The notes below the pieces were generated by a model that saw only the letters and a list, made by a program, of their open reading frames with translations, was not told the origin of the DNA and ran no database searches. A stretch of DNA of 64,000 bases from Candidatus Hydrogenedens sp. Its GTDB lineage: Bacteria; Hydrogenedentota; Hydrogenedentia; Hydrogenedentales; JAEUWI01. Shown here piece by piece: positions 27,801 through 35,518 of this stretch (position 1 is the stretch's first letter; each line of letters opens with the position of its first letter). Made by a program: the position numbers and the translations under genes. The DNA lies in the NCBI GenBank assembly GCA_016125095.1, contig WGMK01000010.1, positions 200,343 to 264,342 of the forward strand, given 5' to 3'.

Positions 27801-28576
27801 AACCGGAACCTGTTCAGCGTGCGCGGTTCCCACAGGGCAGCGATCACACCGACCGTCAGCCAGGACGCGATTGCCGCCGTGGCGGGATCGAAGGACGCTC
27901 CCTGATCGGGCGTGAGGAAAACCGCAAGATTGATGGTCGCATGGGTTAGCACCGCCGCGAAGACGCTCCGGCGGGCATTCAGGTAGACCCAGACAATCAG
28001 GATCCGCAGCGCCACCGTATTCAGGCACTGCCAGAAGACCCACGCGCCGTCGTGGCCGCCCTGGAAGTACGGAACGATGTGCCACACGGCCCAAAGCGCG
28101 CCGATTCCCGCGGCCGCGATTCCCGCAGGCGCCATCCGCTCGATCCTCGGATACAGATAGCCTTGCCAGCCCACCTCCTCGCAGGCTGCACTTACCAGAA
28201 ACACGGCAAACAGGAGCGCCGGGACGGCCGGGGAGAAGGCCGGAAATTCGACGAGCCACGATAGTTTGCCAGCCAAGCCATATCCCGCCAGCGTGACGAC
28301 CGGCATGAGCAATAGGGCCGGGACGAACCAGAGCCAGGGAATGCGCTTCCAGTCGAAGGCGCGTTGTACCAATCGGCGACGCTCAGCACCGGCGATAGCC
28401 AACACAGCGAGCAGGGGACATACCGCCATCAACGCGCTGATGGGCAGGTTCGCGGGGATGTAGTCGCCCAGTTGCGTACCGCTCACGCTGCCCAGCAGCC
28501 AGAAAGGCAAGGAAAAAACGAGCACCCATCCCAAGTAGCGGAGGGCTTCGCGCCGGCTATCTCTATGGTCTGTCAT
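27773..28576 (-). CDS. CPBP-family intramembrane metalloprotease (CAAX-like)
   Basis: 267 aa from the ATG at 28576; the in-frame extension upstream looks non-coding. It is polytopic. Motif 1 reads '[15 protein letters not shown]', keeping the Glu-Glu pair but with Gln where the usual E-E-x-x-x-R arginine lies. Motif 2 is '[11 protein letters not shown]' and motif 3 'THATINL', supplying the expected histidines and asparagine. CPBP proteins cleave in the membrane or act in bacteriocin immunity; the substrate is unknown. The 3' end overlaps the pseudouridine synthase gene tail-to-tail. Confidence 0.87.
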   Translation of the reverse strand: MTDHRDSRREALRYLGWVLVFSLPFWLLGSVSGTQLGDYIPANLPISALMAVCPLLAVLAIAGAERRRLVQRAFDWKRIPWLWFVPALLLMPVVTLAGYGLAGKLSWLVEFPAFSPAVPALLFAVFLVSAACEEVGWQGYLYPRIERMAPAGIAAAGIGALWAVWHIVPYFQGGHDGAWVFWQCLNTVALRILIVWVYLNARRSVFAAVLTHATINLAVFLTPDQGASFDPATAAIASWLTVGVIAALWEPRTLNRFRFQKSSPRAR

Positions 28577-28621
28577 CGTGAATGCGGCCTGTTGTCCCGC
28601 AAGCGTAGCCGCCGCCGGAAC

Positions 28622-28658
28622 CAAATGAAAGCGGGGCGCCCCGATTGGAGCGCCCCGC
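28622..28658 (-). terminator. Intrinsic terminator of the 563-residue exported protein gene
   Basis: Read on the minus strand, GCGGGGCGC and GCGCCCCGC (28650-28658 with 28631-28639) form a stem followed by TTTCATTT. Confidence 0.65.
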
Positions 28659-28682
28659 GGAATCGAATGCTGGTCGGCAGGC

Positions 28683-30374
28683 TTAGTTCAGGTAGCCCGT
28701 CACGCGGGTCTCGGCCCAATTGCCTTCCACGCCGCTCATGATGCGCAGCTCGTCGAACAGCTCAGCGACGCGCGTCATCGTTTCCTTGGCGTCTTCCGGC
28801 ACGCCGCCGGCCAGGGCCGAAAGCGGGATCACCACGTCGGTGAACAGCTTGGTCTTGAGCACGAGGCCCATGTACCGCGGCTGGTCAGTCTTCAGCGGGT
28901 CGTTGAGCTTGGAGAAGAATTCGGTCGACTTGCCTTCCTTCGACAGGTCGATGATGGCCTTCATGCCGTCCATGTTGTTGGAAACCAGCACGAAGTCGCC
29001 CGGGTAGGCCATGCTCAGCGGCACGGGAATCGGCGCGGCAATCGCGTTGATCGGCGTGTCGTTGTACACCTCGGCTTCCTTCGCCGGCACCAGCATCTGC
29101 AGCAGGCCCTTGGTCTGTTCGGGCTGCGCCAGCGCCAGCATGATGAAGGCCGCGGGGAAGTCGTTCTCCGCGCCCGAGATGCCGATGGTCACTTCGTCGC
29201 CGATCATCTGGGCCACCTGGTTGGCGTACATGCCGATTTCCGCAGGGTCGCGGCCCACGGCCTCGCCGATGCCCGGCGCGATCTGGGTCTTGAACTGCTC
29301 GCGGAACTGATCGTTCACCTTGAAGGTGAGGAAGGTCAGCGTGTTGTCGGGCAGCAGCGGGCTGAGGCGGAAGGGCTGCGCGTCGCCGGAAATCTCGAGC
29401 AGGCCCGGGTTGGCCGCCGTGTCCATGTGCGTCGCCAGGTCCACGCGCTTGTCGTCCAGCGACAGCGTCAGGTAGCCGGGGGCGCCGTCGCCCGAGGCGA
29501 AGGCCTTCGCGTAGGTGTCCAGGTTCTGCTTCAGCATCGCCAGCTGCGCGTCGTCCATGTCCTCGGCAATCGCCGGCATGGCCTCTTCCAGCAGCGGCAT
29601 GAACTTCTTGCCGTCGATCATCGCGACGATTTCGTTCGGGCCGGCCGCCAGGGTGTCGCCATAGCTCACCGCCTTCGGCGCGGCGTATTCGTCGGCCATC
29701 GTGGCCACGAGGTCCTTCATGCCGATCGCCACGTGCGTGTCGGTCAGGAAGTAGGCGTAGTCGTCGTACACGTGCACGCTGATGCCGTTGTGGTCCACCG
29801 GCTCGGTGTCGTCGGCGCTGATGCCCGGGGCCGCCGCGATGATTTCATCCAGCGACTTCTGCGCGGCTTCCTTATCCTTCACACCGAAAAGCAGGGCCAC
29901 GTCCGGAATGCCGGGATCGGGCAGGTCGGCCTCTTCCATCTCATCCGCGTCGTCCGCATCCTCGGCGTCGCCGGCTTCGCCCGCATCTCCCTTCTGGGCG
30001 GCGCGGATCGGCTCGAGCGACTTCTCGAAGTTCGCGAACACGGTGATGGCCGCATCGGTGTCGATGCCCTTGGCCGCCAGCACGTCGGCGATGGTCTCGG
30101 CGCCCTCGACCTTCGCGTCCTTGGACATGTCGGCGACGATGTCCTTCAGTTCGGTGTCGATATCCACTTCCGGGGCGACCTTCTTGATGAAGGCGACATA
30201 GGCGTCGAACGACTTCGCCAGGGGCGGCAGCGACAGCGACACCTGAGCCGTGCTCGGGGTGTGGGCCAGCGCTTCGGCGGTCGCCGCCGCATGCGACGGC
30301 ACCGACGCCGCCAGCAGCATCACGCCAGCCGCTGCTGCGCACAAATGCCGCAGGTTCCAGTACACTCGGTTCAT
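28683..30374 (-). CDS. Large exported protein of unknown function
   Basis: 563 aa from the ATG at 30374, preceded by AAGGAGAG. Signal peptide about 1-30 ending 'SHA'. An acidic low-complexity insertion around residues 130-160 ('GEAGDAEDADDADEMEEAD') sits between mixed alpha/beta segments. There are no catalytic motifs I can name, and no membrane helix after the signal. The layout resembles DUF3352-type exported proteins only loosely. It is isolated, with a terminator after it and a promoter-like TATACT upstream (minus strand, 30436-30441). Confidence 0.8.
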   Translation of the reverse strand: MNRVYWNLRHLCAAAAGVMLLAASVPSHAAATAEALAHTPSTAQVSLSLPPLAKSFDAYVAFIKKVAPEVDIDTELKDIVADMSKDAKVEGAETIADVLAAKGIDTDAAITVFANFEKSLEPIRAAQKGDAGEAGDAEDADDADEMEEADLPDPGIPDVALLFGVKDKEAAQKSLDEIIAAAPGISADDTEPVDHNGISVHVYDDYAYFLTDTHVAIGMKDLVATMADEYAAPKAVSYGDTLAAGPNEIVAMIDGKKFMPLLEEAMPAIAEDMDDAQLAMLKQNLDTYAKAFASGDGAPGYLTLSLDDKRVDLATHMDTAANPGLLEISGDAQPFRLSPLLPDNTLTFLTFKVNDQFREQFKTQIAPGIGEAVGRDPAEIGMYANQVAQMIGDEVTIGISGAENDFPAAFIMLALAQPEQTKGLLQMLVPAKEAEVYNDTPINAIAAPIPVPLSMAYPGDFVLVSNNMDGMKAIIDLSKEGKSTEFFSKLNDPLKTDQPRYMGLVLKTKLFTDVVIPLSALAGGVPEDAKETMTRVAELFDELRIMSGVEGNWAETRVTGYLN

Positions 30375-30501
30375 CGAGACTCTCCTTGTGAGTTTGTGGG
30401 TAAGGATACCGCGAGGCGGTGTTCGCAAGCCTGCGAGTATACACCGCCTCACCGGATATAGACTCGCCTTGTCCCCCGGTAGTTTCACGCGTGTTGCCGG
30501 T

Positions 30502-30666
30502 TTACTTCGGACGGTAATCCGGGCATTTGACGGCGTTGGGCCGCTGGGGGCGCTTGCACGCGGAATCATAATCGTAGCGGCAGTTATCGCACAAGAACTC
30601 CGTCGGGCAGGTGACCCGCAGCCACCATGCCCGAAGCTGGTCGATGAGTGTCGGCGACTTCGCCAT
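30502..30666 (-). CDS. Small cysteine-rich protein, 54 aa
   Basis: 54 aa, too short for routine gene finders. It opens 'MAKSPTLIDQLRAWWLRVTC' and has Cys at 20, 26, 29, 37 and 48. The C-x2-C pair followed by two more cysteines suggests a zinc- or iron-binding knuckle. A perfect AGGAGG lies five bases before the ATG. No family is recognised. It stands 36 bases after the PocR/AraC gene in the same direction and may belong to that operon. Confidence 0.65.
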   Translation of the reverse strand: MAKSPTLIDQLRAWWLRVTCPTEFLCDNCRYDYDSACKRPQRPNAVKCPDYRPK

Positions 30667-30702
30667 ATGGCCTCCTGTCTCGCGGGTTTTGGCCCGGAGC
30701 GG

Positions 30703-31938
30703 TCAATGTTTGCCGTAGCGGCGGCGGTATTCCGTGGGCGACATGCCCTCGAACCGGCGGAATACCTTGCTGAAATGGCTCTGATCCTTGATGCCCACGC
30801 GCCGCGCCACCTCGGTCGCCGTCAGTTTGGTCCGCCGGAGCAGCCCCTTGGCGTGTTCCACCCGCAATTGCCCGGCATAATCCGAATAGCTCATGCCGAA
30901 CTTGCGGCGCAGGCGGTGCGATATCGTCGTGGCCTTCTCGCCCAGCACGGCCGCCACCTCTTCCAGCGAGAGGCCGTCCGCGATGCGTTCGGTCAAGAGT
31001 TTATCCAACGCGGCATAACGGCCCGCAGGACGAGAACGCGGCTGTTCCCGCCGCCGGATGACGCCCAGCGCCGCCATCGCGGCATCCAGTACGGCCTTTT
31101 CGGTGTCGGCGGCGCGCAGTTTTCCCAGCGCGGGTTCGGCCTCTTGCCATGCAGCCTCGGTCCCAATTCCCGCTGCCGCGGCCGCCTCGAATACCGAAAA
31201 CACCGCCGCCGCCGCCGCTGCCCGCAGGGCCTCCATGCGCGTGGCCCGGGGTGCGGTGACTTCCTCCAGCGCGCCTTGCAGCATGCGCCGAGCCTTGGGC
31301 TGATTGCCGCCCGCTAATGCGAGCGCGCAGGCCTCGGCCGGGAATCCCGCCGCCGTGCGCGGCTTTGGCTTGCGCGGCGTATGCTTAGGAACTGCGGGAA
31401 CAACCTCAGGTTTGACGTCCACCGCGATCTCGTGGGCGGCTTCCCACGCGGACCGAAGCGAATCGCGCAGCCATTCGGCCAGCGCGGGCACCGATTCGGC
31501 GGGTAGAGCGCGCACATCGCCCGTATCTGCCGTGAGCGGTGCATCGCCAGCCAAGGCCGTCCAGCCCGCGTCCACGTCGTGCTCCAGGTCGCCTTGCGCC
31601 TCGGCGGGCACATACGGCCCCAGCGTGGCGACGAAGCCCTCGCCGTCGAGCAGGGGTACGCTGGTGCAGGAGAAGCCCATGTGGCAGACAAAGCCGATGG
31701 GGCGGCCCTGTTCGGCGGCGAGCGCCGACGCCGTCATGCGGGAAGCGCGGCATACCGCCCGTCCGCCTGGCGCCTCGGCCACCGCCCGGCATACGCCGCA
31801 AGAACCCCAGCCCGCCACGCGCAATCCCTCTTGGCGGCGGTCGAGGTAGTGGATGCTCATGGGCATGCCCGCGGCCTTGGCCGCGCGTTCGAGCGCCTGC
31901 TGCGCCGCGTCGCTACGCAGAAAGTCGAGCGGCTTCAT
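30703..31938 (-). CDS. AraC-family regulator with N-terminal PocR-like sensor
   Basis: 411 aa from the ATG at 31938; the frame upstream is the shadow of the MBL gene. The N-terminal PocR-type ligand domain (about 10-150) has clustered cysteines in 'GWGSCGVCRAV', 'GRAVCRASR' and 'FVCHMGFSC'. A low-complexity Ala-rich linker (about 185-290) leads to a C-terminal AraC HTH pair ending 'DQSHFSKVFRRFEGMSPTEY'. PocR domains sense small hydrocarbon-type ligands in vitamin B12/propanediol regulation. The target genes here are unknown. The start overlaps the MBL gene by 26 bases, so they form one operon. Confidence 0.88.
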   Translation of the reverse strand: MKPLDFLRSDAAQQALERAAKAAGMPMSIHYLDRRQEGLRVAGWGSCGVCRAVAEAPGGRAVCRASRMTASALAAEQGRPIGFVCHMGFSCTSVPLLDGEGFVATLGPYVPAEAQGDLEHDVDAGWTALAGDAPLTADTGDVRALPAESVPALAEWLRDSLRSAWEAAHEIAVDVKPEVVPAVPKHTPRKPKPRTAAGFPAEACALALAGGNQPKARRMLQGALEEVTAPRATRMEALRAAAAAAVFSVFEAAAAAGIGTEAAWQEAEPALGKLRAADTEKAVLDAAMAALGVIRRREQPRSRPAGRYAALDKLLTERIADGLSLEEVAAVLGEKATTISHRLRRKFGMSYSDYAGQLRVEHAKGLLRRTKLTATEVARRVGIKDQSHFSKVFRRFEGMSPTEYRRRYGKH

Positions 31939-32707
31939 GGCGGACCTCGAAGGTCGGCGTCGGGGCGTGCTGTTCGGCCAGGTGCAACGCCGCCGGGTGG
32001 CTGCCGAGCGCGCGGCGCACCACGGCCTGGGCCTGCGCGGGCGTGTTGTTATTCTCGCTAACATGCACCAGCACAACGGTTTGCAGCGCCGGATGGAGCA
32101 CGTCGCGCAGCAGGTCCGCCGCGTCGTCGTTCGACAGGTGCCCAAAGCGCCCGTGGATGCGCTGCTTTACCTGCGGCGGGTAGTCTCCGTCGTAAAGCAT
32201 GTCTGGGCAATAGTTTGTCTCGAGCACCAAGGCGTGCGCCCCGGTCATGCGTGCCCGAACCAGTTGCGTCACGGCACCCAAATCGAAGGCGAATCCGACC
32301 TTGGCCCCGCCCGCCGAAACGGCATAACCCACGGGATCGGCCGCGTCGTGCGTAACCGAGTAGCTTTCGATGCGGAAGCCAGCCAGATCCCAAGTAGCCC
32401 CGGCATCAAATACATAAGGTTTGGGCAGGGCGCCCAGTCGGGGCGGGAGGGCTTCGTAGGTGCCGCGAGACAGGTAGACCGGCACGTCGTGCTTGCGGGC
32501 GAGCGTGCCGATGCCGTTCACATGGTCGCCATGTTCGTGGGTGACCAGCACACCAGCGAGATCATGCAGGTCAAGTTGCGCCAGCACGGCGCGGGCGCAG
32601 AGCTGCCGATAGCTTAAGCCATTGTCTATCAGTAGCTTGGAGTGACCGTTGTCGAGCAGGATGGCGTTCCCGCTGCTGCCGCTCCCCAACAGACAAAACC
32701 GAATCAT
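31913..32707 (-). CDS. MBL-fold metallohydrolase, YycJ/WalJ type
   Basis: 264 aa. It opens 'MIRFCLLGSGSSGNAILLDN', the hallmark of the YycJ-like branch, and carries 'VTHEHGDHVNGI' (HxHxDH zinc motif). Later metal ligands are visible in 'VLETNYCPDML' and 'LVHVSENNNTPA'. YycJ-type proteins have been linked to nucleic-acid 5' exonuclease activity and cell-wall coordination in Firmicutes. It is divergent from rpoN, with its own promoter abutting that of rpoN. Confidence 0.9.
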   Translation of the reverse strand: MIRFCLLGSGSSGNAILLDNGHSKLLIDNGLSYRQLCARAVLAQLDLHDLAGVLVTHEHGDHVNGIGTLARKHDVPVYLSRGTYEALPPRLGALPKPYVFDAGATWDLAGFRIESYSVTHDAADPVGYAVSAGGAKVGFAFDLGAVTQLVRARMTGAHALVLETNYCPDMLYDGDYPPQVKQRIHGRFGHLSNDDAADLLRDVLHPALQTVVLVHVSENNNTPAQAQAVVRRALGSHPAALHLAEQHAPTPTFEVRHEAARLSA

Positions 32708-32749
32708 ATGCGATTACTGCTCCCCGGCATGGCCGTCTCGACGCCGCCG

Positions 32750-32778
32750 ACTATAGCAACGGCAGGGGTGTTTTTCAA
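32750..32778 (-). promoter_or_regulatory. Sigma-70 promoter of the MBL-PocR operon
   Basis: Minus strand TTGAAA, 17 bases, TATAGT. The -35 hexamer (32773-32778) directly abuts the -35 of rpoN on the other strand. Confidence 0.65.
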
Positions 32779-32807
32779 TTGACACCGGCCGATTCACTGT
32801 TTACAAT
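32779..32807 (+). promoter_or_regulatory. Sigma-70 promoter of rpoN
   Basis: Consensus TTGACA, exactly 17 bases, TACAAT. Thirty-seven bases separate it from the rpoN ATG. Confidence 0.75.
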
Positions 32808-32822
32808 GGCACAGGAATTGCT
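32807..32822 (+). promoter_or_regulatory. Sigma-54-type -24/-12 site upstream of rpoN
   Basis: TGGCACAGGAATTGCT matches the TGGCAC-N5-TTGCW consensus with GG and GC exactly ten bases apart. It overlaps the last base of the rpoN -10 box, a position where bound sigma-54 could block the housekeeping promoter. Confidence 0.55.
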
Positions 32823-32843
32823 TGGAAGGAGCACGCCCGCGCT

Positions 32844-34259
32844 ATGATGCAGTTTGAACAGCGCTTGACCCAGACCCAGCGCCAGCAGATGGTGCTGACG
32901 CAGAAGATGCAGCAGGCGCTGCATATCCTCCAGCTGTCCACGCTGGAGCTGGAACAGCATATACAGCAAGAACTTGAGATGAATCCCTTCCTCGAGCAGA
33001 CCCAGGCCCGCGAGGAGATTCCGGACGCCCAAGCCATGGCCTCGAACACGGCGGACGATAACACCGCCTTCGACGAATCCTTCGATCTGGACGGCTATGC
33101 CCGGAGCCTGAAGGAAGGCCGCGACCTCAGCCATAATTCGGACCTGTTCGAGCGGCAGGAGTATTACCAGAACAGCCTGACGCAGGATGAATCGCTCCGG
33201 GCGCACCTGCTTTCGCAGCTGCGCATTATGGTGGCGAACGACACCGACTACGCCATCGGCGAGCGGATCATCATCGGCGACATAGACGAGCGCGGCTACT
33301 TCACAGGGGACTGCGGCGAGATTGCCCAGGAACTCGAGGTGGAGGCGGCGCGGGTAGAGGCGGTGCTGCGGGTCATCCAGAGCATGGACCCCACGGGCGT
33401 GGGCGCGCGCGACACGGTCGAGTGCCTGCTGCTGCAAATCGACGCCGAGTATCCCGACAACGAACTCCTGCGCACGCTGGTGGAGGATCATCTCGAGGAT
33501 CTCAAGCGCCGGCAGGTGCCGCAGATCGCGAAGTCGATGAAGATTTCCGCCGAGGAAGTGGAGGAGCTGCGCAAGCTGCTCGCCACGCTGAACCCCTGGC
33601 CCGGCCACGAATACAGCTCCGGACCGCCGCTCTACGTGACGCCCGAGGTGGTGGTGGAGAAAGTCGACGACGACTTTCTGGTGCGCCTCGCCACCGAGCG
33701 TCTGCCGGAACTGCGCATCAACGAAGACTACCGCAAGCGGCTGCAGAGCCAGGCGCTTTCTAAGGACGACAAGAACTTTGTGCGCGGCAAGGTGGAATCC
33801 GCCCGCTGGCTGCAGCGCAACATCGAGCAGCGGCAGAACACCATCCTCCGCGTGTCGCAGGCCATCGTCGATTACCAGCGCGAGTTCATGGAAAAGGGCA
33901 TCGAGTTCATCCGCCCGCTCACGCTCCAGATGATCGCCGATCAGGTCGGCGTGCACGAATCCACTGTGGCCCGCACCACGCGCGGCAAATACATCCAGAC
34001 CCCGCAGGGCCTGTTCGAGCTCAAGTTCTTTTTCTCGCCCGGCCTCAAGAGCGACGATGGCGAGGACCAGAGTTCCCGCAGCGTCAAGGCGCTCATTCAG
34101 AAAATAGTCGACGAAGAAAACAAACGCAAGCCCCTCAGCGATCAGAAAATCGCCGACCTGCTGCTCGAGCAGGGCATCCACTGCGCCCGCCGCACCGTCA
34201 CCAAATACCGCGAAGCCCTCGATATCCCCAGCACCACCATGCGCCGGGAATACGGCTGA
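32844..34259 (+). CDS. rpoN: RNA polymerase sigma-54 factor
   Basis: 471 aa. Gln-rich region I (about 1-50: 'QMVLTQKMQQALHILQLS') interacts with enhancer-binding proteins. An acidic region II follows, then the core-binding domain. The C-terminal RpoN box reads 'ARRTVTKYREAL', the -24 recognition element. The frame is complete and of normal length. Sigma-54 depends on AAA+ activators and commonly drives flagellar, nitrogen and exopolysaccharide genes; none of those activators is encoded in this window. A second ATG three bases later is also possible. Confidence 0.96.
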   Translation: MMQFEQRLTQTQRQQMVLTQKMQQALHILQLSTLELEQHIQQELEMNPFLEQTQAREEIPDAQAMASNTADDNTAFDESFDLDGYARSLKEGRDLSHNSDLFERQEYYQNSLTQDESLRAHLLSQLRIMVANDTDYAIGERIIIGDIDERGYFTGDCGEIAQELEVEAARVEAVLRVIQSMDPTGVGARDTVECLLLQIDAEYPDNELLRTLVEDHLEDLKRRQVPQIAKSMKISAEEVEELRKLLATLNPWPGHEYSSGPPLYVTPEVVVEKVDDDFLVRLATERLPELRINEDYRKRLQSQALSKDDKNFVRGKVESARWLQRNIEQRQNTILRVSQAIVDYQREFMEKGIEFIRPLTLQMIADQVGVHESTVARTTRGKYIQTPQGLFELKFFFSPGLKSDDGEDQSSRSVKALIQKIVDEENKRKPLSDQKIADLLLEQGIHCARRTVTKYREALDIPSTTMRREYG

Positions 34260-34337
34260 GGCGGGTATTTCCTAAGCATTTCCAAGATAAGCGCACAGGG
34301 GTTCGTTCCTCAGCGCCACCGGCGCGGCGCAATATAG

Positions 34338-34480
34338 CCCAAGGCGTGAGCCTTGGGTATCGGGACGTCCTCGAAGAGCCCTGCATGGGCGACGTAGCTG
34401 CTGGGGGCGGTTGCGTCGCCCATGCAGGGCTTGAAAAAAATGGTCCTTCGAACCCAGAGCTTACGCCCTGGGCTACGGTT
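34338..34480. repeat. REP-like inverted pair around a 17-bp perfect hairpin
   Basis: The 508-base gap 34260-34767 carries no gene. A perfect 17-base inverted repeat (34378-34394 with 34414-34430) is flanked by two related REP-type palindromes in opposite orientation: CCCAAGG-N6-CCTTGGG (34338-34357) and a CCCAGAGC...CCTGGG copy (34452-34472). Confidence 0.7.
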
Positions 34481-34664
34481 ACGCCGACCCTTTGGGTCTA
34501 AGACGACTCGCGCCGCAATTGACACGATAAGCTTCAGGATATTGACCGGGGCACATTCGCTCACCTTCATCATGGACGCGTCCGGGGTATTACCTGCGAC
34601 TTCTTTATTTCAATCTACATCAATCCTGCTGCTAATCCAGATTTCATCCCCGGCAGGGGATGCT

Positions 34665-35318
34665 ATATCGTAGCCCCGGTGTTGGGCCGCGCTTCGCGGA
34701 CCTACCCGGGGAATCGAGGGCCGCCAATCAAACCGCGGTAGCGGTTCTTGAAAGGAGGAAGCAGCACATGGCGCACACGTACTTCGCGGTGCACTTGCAT
34801 CTCGTATTCAGCACCAAGAACCGCACGCCCTGGCTGACGCGCGAGGTGCGCGAGAGCGTGTTTCCCTACCTGGCAACGGCGATTCGCGATCACGCGACGA
34901 CCGCCCGCATCGTTGGCGGCCATAACGATCACATCCACGCCTTGATTTCACCGGAGAGCCAGGTGCTTATTCCGGATTTGGTCAAAGAGATCAAACGCAC
35001 ATCGTCCGCGTGGCTGAAGACGAAATGGGAAGGCTGCGCCGATTTCGCATGGCAAGACGGATACGGCGCCTTCTCGGTGAGTCAATCCAACCTCCCGCGC
35101 GTTAGGAAGTATATCGAGACTCAGGAGTCTCACCATCAAAAGATAACCTTCGCAGACGAATATCGGGCATTACTTGTGCGGCACCGGATACCTTTCGATG
35201 AGCGTTTCTATTTGGGGTGAACGTGCTGTACTTCATCAACCGCTGCCGCGGTTGGCAGGGCGGCCGGCTAGCCCCGGGTGGGTCGTCGAGGACGCCGACC
35301 GACCCGGGGCTACGATAT
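34665..35318. mobile_element. RAYT transposase unit bounded by 15-bp inverted repeats
   Basis: ATATCGTAGCCCCGG (34665-34679) and its exact inverse (35304-35318) bound the REP-associated transposase gene. Inside the ends are small palindromes of the type AACCGC-N4-GCGGTT (34731-34746) and CAACCGC-N4-GCGGTTG (35237-35254). Just outside is GAACCAC-N4-GTGGTTC (35321-35338). Confidence 0.7.
34768..35220 (+). CDS. REP-associated tyrosine transposase (IS200-like, Y1 family)
   Basis: 150 aa from the ATG at 34768 after AAAGGAGG. 'HLHLVFSTKNR' near the start and 'VGGHNDHIHALI' (the HUH metal-binding motif) are Y1-transposase signatures. The candidate nucleophile tyrosine lies in 'VRKYIETQESHH' near residue 117. 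RAYT proteins cut and join single-stranded DNA at REP palindromes. The short palindromes around the gene fit this. The frame is intact. The size is typical for IS200-like proteins. Confidence 0.92.
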   Translation: MAHTYFAVHLHLVFSTKNRTPWLTREVRESVFPYLATAIRDHATTARIVGGHNDHIHALISPESQVLIPDLVKEIKRTSSAWLKTKWEGCADFAWQDGYGAFSVSQSNLPRVRKYIETQESHHQKITFADEYRALLVRHRIPFDERFYLG

Positions 35319-35518
35319 TGGAACCACTGCCGTGGTTCTGAAGATTCAAGGGGGCGATGGTGCGGGAGGTGAAAGCTTTGCGTCGTGCTCGGTGTATTGA
35401 CAAAGCAACGATGGCCAGGCCTGTTTACTCGCTTGCGTGTTCTGCGTAGATCGGGGCAGTCGCGCTGGAAGGGCGGTTGATCTATAGTGCGGGCCAACCT
35501 TGAGCCGGAGATTGACGG

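Noticed and set aside
34422..34673. Small plus-strand reading frame downstream of rpoN
   Set aside because: It runs through the REP palindromes, lacks a ribosome binding site and shows no coding character.
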